Assembly (NCBI RefSeq): GCF_024793945.1
Contig: NZ_JANUSD010000009.1
Location: 62,001 to 126,000, forward strand
Length of the DNA: 64,000 bases
Direction: 5' to 3'
Source of the DNA: Emticicia fluvialis
GTDB taxonomy: Bacteria; Bacteroidota; Bacteroidia; Cytophagales; Spirosomataceae
Positions 60,083 to 64,000 of this stretch are shown here, piece after piece. The notes beneath the pieces are model-generated. The model was not told the DNA's origin. It saw nothing but the letters and a program-made list of their open reading frames with translations, and made no database searches. Within the stretch, counting starts at the first letter, position 1; every line of letters starts with the position of its first letter. A program made the translations under genes and the position numbers.

Positions 60083-60634
60083 TCGTTCATTTTTTGCGCA
60101 GGCGTTTATTAATTTCTCAAGTCTGGAGCTTTGCGTTACTTTTTGCTTGGCGCTTACCACCCAACGTGTCATTAGCTTTTTGTAATAGGGTGGTTGGTTC
60201 TGAAAAAACGCCCAGGCTGGTGGATTTTGTTGAAAGATTATCTCCATTTCGGCAGTAAAAAAAGTCTCTTCGGCTTGTTCGTAGGTGTAGACATTAGACT
60301 TGTGTTCTTTTCTTTTATGGTAGGCCTTTAGGCCGGCCGATTTCACCAGGCCTTTCGGAATCATCTCCTCCATTTTATTTATATTCACTGTACTCCAGTT
60401 ACTACCCGGCTTACGAGGCGTGAATCTGATGCAATAGCTTTCATGGTTTACCGAACGGCGCACACCATCAATCCAGCCAAAACAAAGCGCCTGATCCACA
60501 GATTCAGACCACGTAAGGCTTGGCTTGCCTGAATCAACTTTATAAAAGCCAACTATCAGTTCGCTTTCTTTCTCGTGGTTCTCTTCCAGCCATTCCCTGA
60601 AATCTAGCTCATGGGCAAAAAACTTAATTTCCAT
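60077..60634 (-). CDS. YdeI/OmpD-associated family protein
   Basis: A 185-residue protein of the YdeI/OmpD-associated family. Recognisable blocks are FREWLEENHEKESELIVGFYKVDSGKPSLTWSESVDQALCFGWIDGV, RFTPRKPGSNWSTVNINK and AYHKRKEHKSNVYTYEQ. The family is linked to stress and bacteriocin resistance in some bacteria, without a settled mechanism. It converges on the GNAT gene with a 6-nt overlap of stop codons, so neither has room for a terminator between them. Confidence 0.9.
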   Translation of the reverse strand: MEIKFFAHELDFREWLEENHEKESELIVGFYKVDSGKPSLTWSESVDQALCFGWIDGVRRSVNHESYCIRFTPRKPGSNWSTVNINKMEEMIPKGLVKSAGLKAYHKRKEHKSNVYTYEQAEETFFTAEMEIIFQQNPPAWAFFQNQPPYYKKLMTRWVVSAKQKVTQSSRLEKLINACAKNERL

Positions 60635-60676
60635 AATTGTAATGCTAATGCTAAGTAAGTACTAAATATAAAAAAA

Positions 60677-60731
60677 CAGCCCCGAAACCAGACAGAATTT
60701 AATGAAAAATTCTTTAGTTTTTTCGGGGCTG
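60677..60731 (-). terminator. Terminator of trhO
   Basis: 11-bp stem cagccccgaaa (60677-60687) with tttcggggctg (60721-60731), with a 33-nt loop holding a smaller stem. On the minus strand it is followed by a run of T. Confidence 0.8.
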
Positions 60732-60748
60732 CAGATATTTAATAAGGC

Positions 60749-61783
60749 TTACAAGCCCAGTTCTTCTACAATATGTAAATTTTTGGTGTTTTTCCGGGTT
60801 CTGAGTGCTATTTCGGGTTTATAGCCCTCAACTGTTTTGGCATAATAGCCGGTACCATTATAGATGCGTTTTCTTGGATTCTCCTTGCAGGCTACTGAGC
60901 AGGCGCCTTCCATTTCCCAGCCACATTTTTCGCAAATTGCCACGTGTTCGTTGCAATCGGGGTTAGCACAGTTAACCATGCGGTCGCACTCGGTGCCACA
61001 AATATGACATTTGGATATCACAACCGGATTCACCTTATTGACATCAGTAGTAAGGCGGTTATCAAATACATAACATTTGCCATCAAAATCTTCTCCACCT
61101 TCTTCCAGCCCATATTTGATAATGCCGCCATGCAGCTGATACACATCAGTAAAACCCTGAGATAACAGATAAGCACTGGCCTTTTCGCATTTAATGCCTC
61201 CTGTGCAGTAGGTTATCACCTTTTTATTTTTGAGGTGTTCAATTTCATGCACGTGGTCGGGTAATTCACGCAGGTTCTCCATATCAAAGGTTATTGCACC
61301 TTTAAATTTACCCACAGAATGTTCGTAGTTTGAGCGCATATCTACCAGCACCACGTCTGGGTCATTCTTGATAATTTCCTTAAACTCATCGGGTTCAAGG
61401 TGTTTACCTGTTTGCTCTAATGGGTTAACCGGAAGTTCAGAATGTACAATTTCTTTTTTTATTCTTACATATAACTTAGTAAAGGCATGTGTTTCGTGGT
61501 TTTCTACCTTAAAATCAACCTTTGCAAATCTTGGGTCTGCCTTTACCCAGCTCATGTATTTTTCACAATCTTCAACCAGGCCTGAAACCGTTCCGTTTAA
61601 TCCTTCCGGGGCAATCACAATTCTACCCAGAATATTGTTTTCGATACAGAACTGGTGGTGTATATCACGATACTCAACCACGTTTTCAATGGGAGCGTAT
61701 ATATAATAGAGTAAAACTGAATATTTACCCTTTGGCGTATGATTCGCCGGAATAGTTTGATCGTTTAATTCTTTTGTGTTCAT
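60749..61783 (-). CDS. trhO: tRNA uridine(34) hydroxylase TrhO (rhodanese type)
   Basis: A 344-residue TrhO/YceA protein, which makes 5-hydroxyuridine at the wobble base of some tRNAs. Residues 1-115 are the acylphosphatase-like N-terminal domain (GRIVIAPEGLNGTVSG). The rhodanese domain follows (~120-220) with the catalytic C193 in YCTGGIKCEKA. The C-terminal ~110 residues carry at least nine cysteines (CHICGTEC, NCANPDC, ICEKCGW, ACSVAC), likely one or two zinc sites. This Cys-rich end is longer than in the E. coli protein as I recall it. The gene is a single unit ended by a strong hairpin. Confidence 0.93.
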   Translation of the reverse strand: MNTKELNDQTIPANHTPKGKYSVLLYYIYAPIENVVEYRDIHHQFCIENNILGRIVIAPEGLNGTVSGLVEDCEKYMSWVKADPRFAKVDFKVENHETHAFTKLYVRIKKEIVHSELPVNPLEQTGKHLEPDEFKEIIKNDPDVVLVDMRSNYEHSVGKFKGAITFDMENLRELPDHVHEIEHLKNKKVITYCTGGIKCEKASAYLLSQGFTDVYQLHGGIIKYGLEEGGEDFDGKCYVFDNRLTTDVNKVNPVVISKCHICGTECDRMVNCANPDCNEHVAICEKCGWEMEGACSVACKENPRKRIYNGTGYYAKTVEGYKPEIALRTRKNTKNLHIVEELGL

Positions 61784-61917
61784 AAGTAATTCAATATTTC
61801 AAGGCGTAGACTTGATTTGAATGCTGCAAAATTACAAAAGTTATTTTTGATGTTCTATGATTTTAGTCATTTTAGCGTTTATTTTGAAAAATTATCTGAA
61901 TTTTAATTATTATATAA

Positions 61918-62559
61918 ATGCATATTGCGATTACCGGGAATATCGGGGCAGGAAAAACAACGCTGGCCACTAAGCTGGCCGAACACTACGGTTGGGATGT
62001 TTTATTTGAAGCTGTTGAGGGCAACCCATACCTGCCGCCTTTTTATGAAGATATGGAGAAGTGGTCGTTTCATTTGCAGATATATTTTCTGAACAGCCGG
62101 TTTGAGCAGGTATTGAAAATCAAGAAGCTAACCGAAGATAAAACCATAGTGCAAGACAGGTCAATTTATGAAGATGCCTATATTTTTGCTCGCAATTTAT
62201 ACGAATCCGGCAAGTTTAACGAAACGGATTATCAAACATACACTGGTTTATTTAATACTATTACTCAGGCGATTTCTCACCCGGACCTGATGATTTATTT
62301 ACGTGCCGATTTGCCAAAACTACAAAGGCAGATTTTGAAACGCAACCGTGATTTTGAAAGAAACATAGACCCGGCATACCTGATAAGCCTTAACAAACTC
62401 TATGAAGATTTTGTAAACCTGTACACTCACGGAAAGCTATTGATAATAGATGTCAATAACCTTGATTTTGCCGAAAACGAGAGCGATTTTATGGGCATAA
62501 TAGACCAGATAGATAAAAACATTAATCTAGGTACTCAGCTGGAAATCAAACCTTTATGA
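61918..62559 (+). CDS. Deoxynucleoside kinase (dNK/TK2-like)
   Basis: A 213-residue deoxynucleoside kinase of the Drosophila dNK/dGK family, which phosphorylates deoxynucleosides for salvage. GNIGAGKTT (residues 7-15) is the P-loop, FEAVEGNPYLPPFYED the substrate loop, QDRSIYEDAYIFARNL the DRS region, and RNRDFERNIDPAYL the arginine-rich lid. Which deoxynucleosides are used cannot be read. It converges with the LptF/LptG-like gene across a small shared hairpin. Confidence 0.95.
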   Translation: MHIAITGNIGAGKTTLATKLAEHYGWDVLFEAVEGNPYLPPFYEDMEKWSFHLQIYFLNSRFEQVLKIKKLTEDKTIVQDRSIYEDAYIFARNLYESGKFNETDYQTYTGLFNTITQAISHPDLMIYLRADLPKLQRQILKRNRDFERNIDPAYLISLNKLYEDFVNLYTHGKLLIIDVNNLDFAENESDFMGIIDQIDKNINLGTQLEIKPL

Positions 62560-62560
62560 T

Positions 62561-62580
62561 AAAAAAAGCCTGAATCAGGC
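62561..62580 (-). terminator. Terminator of the LptF/LptG-like gene overlapping its stop codon
   Basis: gcctga (62568-62573) pairs with tcaggc (62575-62580). On the minus strand seven T residues follow (62567-62561). The minus-strand stop codon (62577-62575, TGA) lies inside the stem, so the coding sequence ends within the hairpin. Confidence 0.7.
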
Positions 62581-64000
62581 AGAAGGGATGGATGCCTTCC
62601 GTCTGAATCTGGCTTTGAAATAGGTTTTCGCTTTATCAATGTAAATATCGTAGATGTCGCTGTCAAACAAACGGGCATCGTTGGTGGCCTTGTATAAAAA
62701 GTAGATACCAAAGAGAAGTAATATTAAGTCGGGCATCCAGACCCCGATAATTACGTAAACAATGCTTTCTTTTGCATATTTGTCTCCGAGCTGCATCAAT
62801 ACATACATTAATATAAAGAAAGTGATGGATATCAGCACCGGCATTCCGAAGCCACCTTTCTTGATAATTGAGCCAAGCGACGAGCCAATCAGGAACATTA
62901 CAAAGCAGGCAAATGCCATTGTAAACTTGTGCCAACGCTCAACATCGGCCTTATTGGCGTCTTTAGTTTTACTTTTCCAGATATCCAGATTGGTTTTGTA
63001 GTGGTCCTGTACGCTTTTGGCCTGGTTAAAAGCCGACTCAAACACTTCAAGCACCTTGGTTGAGTCATTCTGGGGTTTCATTCTTTCATCAATCCATTTA
63101 CCGGCCAGTATTACCTTTTTATGCGTGGTGTCTTTATAAATACGTTTTAGATGATGGTTGTAGTATTGGTCCATCGTAGCCAGTTGAACCCTGTTGGTGG
63201 TTTCTATTTCTTTATGAATTGAATCTACCTGTTGTGCAAGGCCCTTCACATCTTTCATGAACTCATGGTATTTGAACTGAGATTCGTCTGTTCTTTTCAT
63301 ACCAAAAGACTCCAGCGGAAAAACCAGCCGGTTTTTCTTGAATGAGTTTTTTACAAACTGCGTTTCGTTATTGCTACCACTCTGGGCATTCTTGTAGTCC
63401 ATGTAATTGGTACCATTAAATAGCTCAAAAACCAGATAATTGTTATTGAGTATGGTGTACATTTTGCCAGAATCTGCAATGGTAACATTAATGTTGCCCT
63501 CGTTGCTGGTATGGTTATAGATGGTTATGCCCTTCAGGGTTTTGCCATCCGGAAACTTCTCCTGTACTTTTATTTTATAACCAGGCAGCTCGCCATAAAA
63601 AATACCTTCTTTTATATTTAGGGTTACTTTGGTGGTTTTAACGTCATACAATAAACTATAGCCCTTCAGATTGGCCCACGGAGCCACCGTATTATTGAAC
63701 CAGAACGAAAATATGCTCACACCAAAGGCAAATACAAGCGTTGGAAAAAGCACCCGCCAGATAGGAATACCCGATGCCTTAATAGCTGTAAGCTCAGAAT
63801 GCTCGCCCAGATTACCAAAACACATTAAAGAGGCAAGCAATGTTGCCAAGGGTAATGATATAGGAACCGTTATGAGAGAGAAATAAACAAAAAGTTTCAG
63901 GAAAACGTCATAGCCCAGGTCTTTACCAACAAAATCGTTGAAGTAAAGCATCAGGAAACGCATTAAAAAAATAAAAACTACCACGCAGGTAGTTAATATA
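62575..64000 (-). CDS. LptF/LptG-family permease (N-terminus beyond window)
   Basis: At least 474 residues of a YjgP/YjgQ (LptF/LptG) permease, the inner-membrane part of the LPS exporter that pulls LPS out of the membrane. The frame stays open to base 64000, with ILTTCVVFIFLMRFLMLYF before the GTG/ATG candidates at 63984 and 63963, so the true start lies outside the window. Two helices before ~100 (ITVPISLPLATLLASLMCFGNLGEHSELTAIKASGIPIWRVLFP) are the characteristic LptF/LptG coupling region; the middle (~150-350) is the periplasmic beta-jellyroll, and further helices follow around 380-450. Which of LptF and LptG it is cannot be told. Confidence 0.93.
   Translation of the reverse strand, partial: ILTTCVVVFIFLMRFLMLYFNDFVGKDLGYDVFLKLFVYFSLITVPISLPLATLLASLMCFGNLGEHSELTAIKASGIPIWRVLFPTLVFAFGVSIFSFWFNNTVAPWANLKGYSLLYDVKTTKVTLNIKEGIFYGELPGYKIKVQEKFPDGKTLKGITIYNHTSNEGNINVTIADSGKMYTILNNNYLVFELFNGTNYMDYKNAQSGSNNETQFVKNSFKKNRLVFPLESFGMKRTDESQFKYHEFMKDVKGLAQQVDSIHKEIETTNRVQLATMDQYYNHHLKRIYKDTTHKKVILAGKWIDERMKPQNDSTKVLEVFESAFNQAKSVQDHYKTNLDIWKSKTKDANKADVERWHKFTMAFACFVMFLIGSSLGSIIKKGGFGMPVLISITFFILMYVLMQLGDKYAKESIVYVIIGVWMPDLILLLFGIYFLYKATNDARLFDSDIYDIYIDKAKTYFKARFRRKASIPSA

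Noticed and set aside
1..64000. Mobile elements, CRISPR arrays, rRNA or tRNA genes, phage genes
   Set aside because: No transposase or integrase motif, no regular spaced repeats and no cloverleaf was found anywhere in the window. The single clear relic is the T9SS sorting-domain remnant.

Overview
The window looks like chromosomal DNA of a free-living Bacteroidota, most likely of the Cytophagales. Direct signs are a SusC/SusD outer-membrane pair, a protein with a C-terminal type IX secretion sorting domain, Bacteroidota-type promoters (TTTG, about 19 nt, TAnnTTTG), the long two-domain form of IspG, type III and eukaryote-like type II glutamine synthetases, and few Shine-Dalgarno sequences. 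I see no transposase, integrase, phage gene, CRISPR array, tRNA or rRNA. The content is core metabolism mixed with accessory surface and carbohydrate functions.

Layout. 1-7.7 kb: the end of an ammonium channel, two paralogous cysteine-rich lipoproteins, an exported M28 peptidase, tRNA methylthiotransferase MtaB, a GNAT acetyltransferase, type II glutamine synthetase, a small unknown protein and ferritin. 7.8-15.2 kb: a cobalamin riboswitch ahead of metE, an operon of an LTA-synthase-like membrane enzyme with a thioredoxin-like ferredoxin, and type III glutamine synthetase. 15.2-24.5 kb: a DUF5686-type outer-membrane protein, a tight five-gene operon (ispG, a small membrane protein, MmcQ/YjbR, TPR, gamma-glutamylcyclotransferase), queE, a PEBP-family protein and a haloperoxidase-like lipid- or halide-type enzyme. 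24.6-32.7 kb: polA, a translationally coupled envelope-type trio (NTP transferase, LpxL-like acyltransferase, GT9), a Nudix enzyme, a DeoR regulator and a HGSNAT-like membrane acyltransferase.

32.9-46.5 kb is the carbohydrate and surface region: a phosphodiesterase/GH127 operon, a T9SS cargo protein with a decayed copy of its sorting domain nearby, a GH109-like oxidoreductase fold enzyme with a FucP-family sugar transporter, thiolase, an L-arabinokinase-like GHMP kinase, a GDPD lipoprotein and an M20 amidohydrolase. 46.6-64 kb: a Sua5/YciO protein, an SPFH protein, a Nudix/LysE operon, a SusC/SusD operon with an operator-like palindrome cluster and structured leader, a membrane cytochrome c/LRR fusion, a GH3 adenylating enzyme, SurE, a second GNAT, YdeI, TrhO, a deoxynucleoside kinase and a window-truncated LptF/LptG permease.

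Themes. Nitrogen assimilation is concentrated at the left (Amt, GSII, GSIII), and both synthetases carry the same sequence block upstream. The GH127 enzyme (beta-L-arabinofuranosidase family) and the arabinokinase-like gene together suggest L-arabinose scavenging, although they are not in one operon. The least explained items are the shared glutamine synthetase block, the palindrome cluster and leader before susC, the paired CC-motif lipoproteins, and the sorting-domain remnant. Most functional names come from recognising family motifs by eye; no database search was run.
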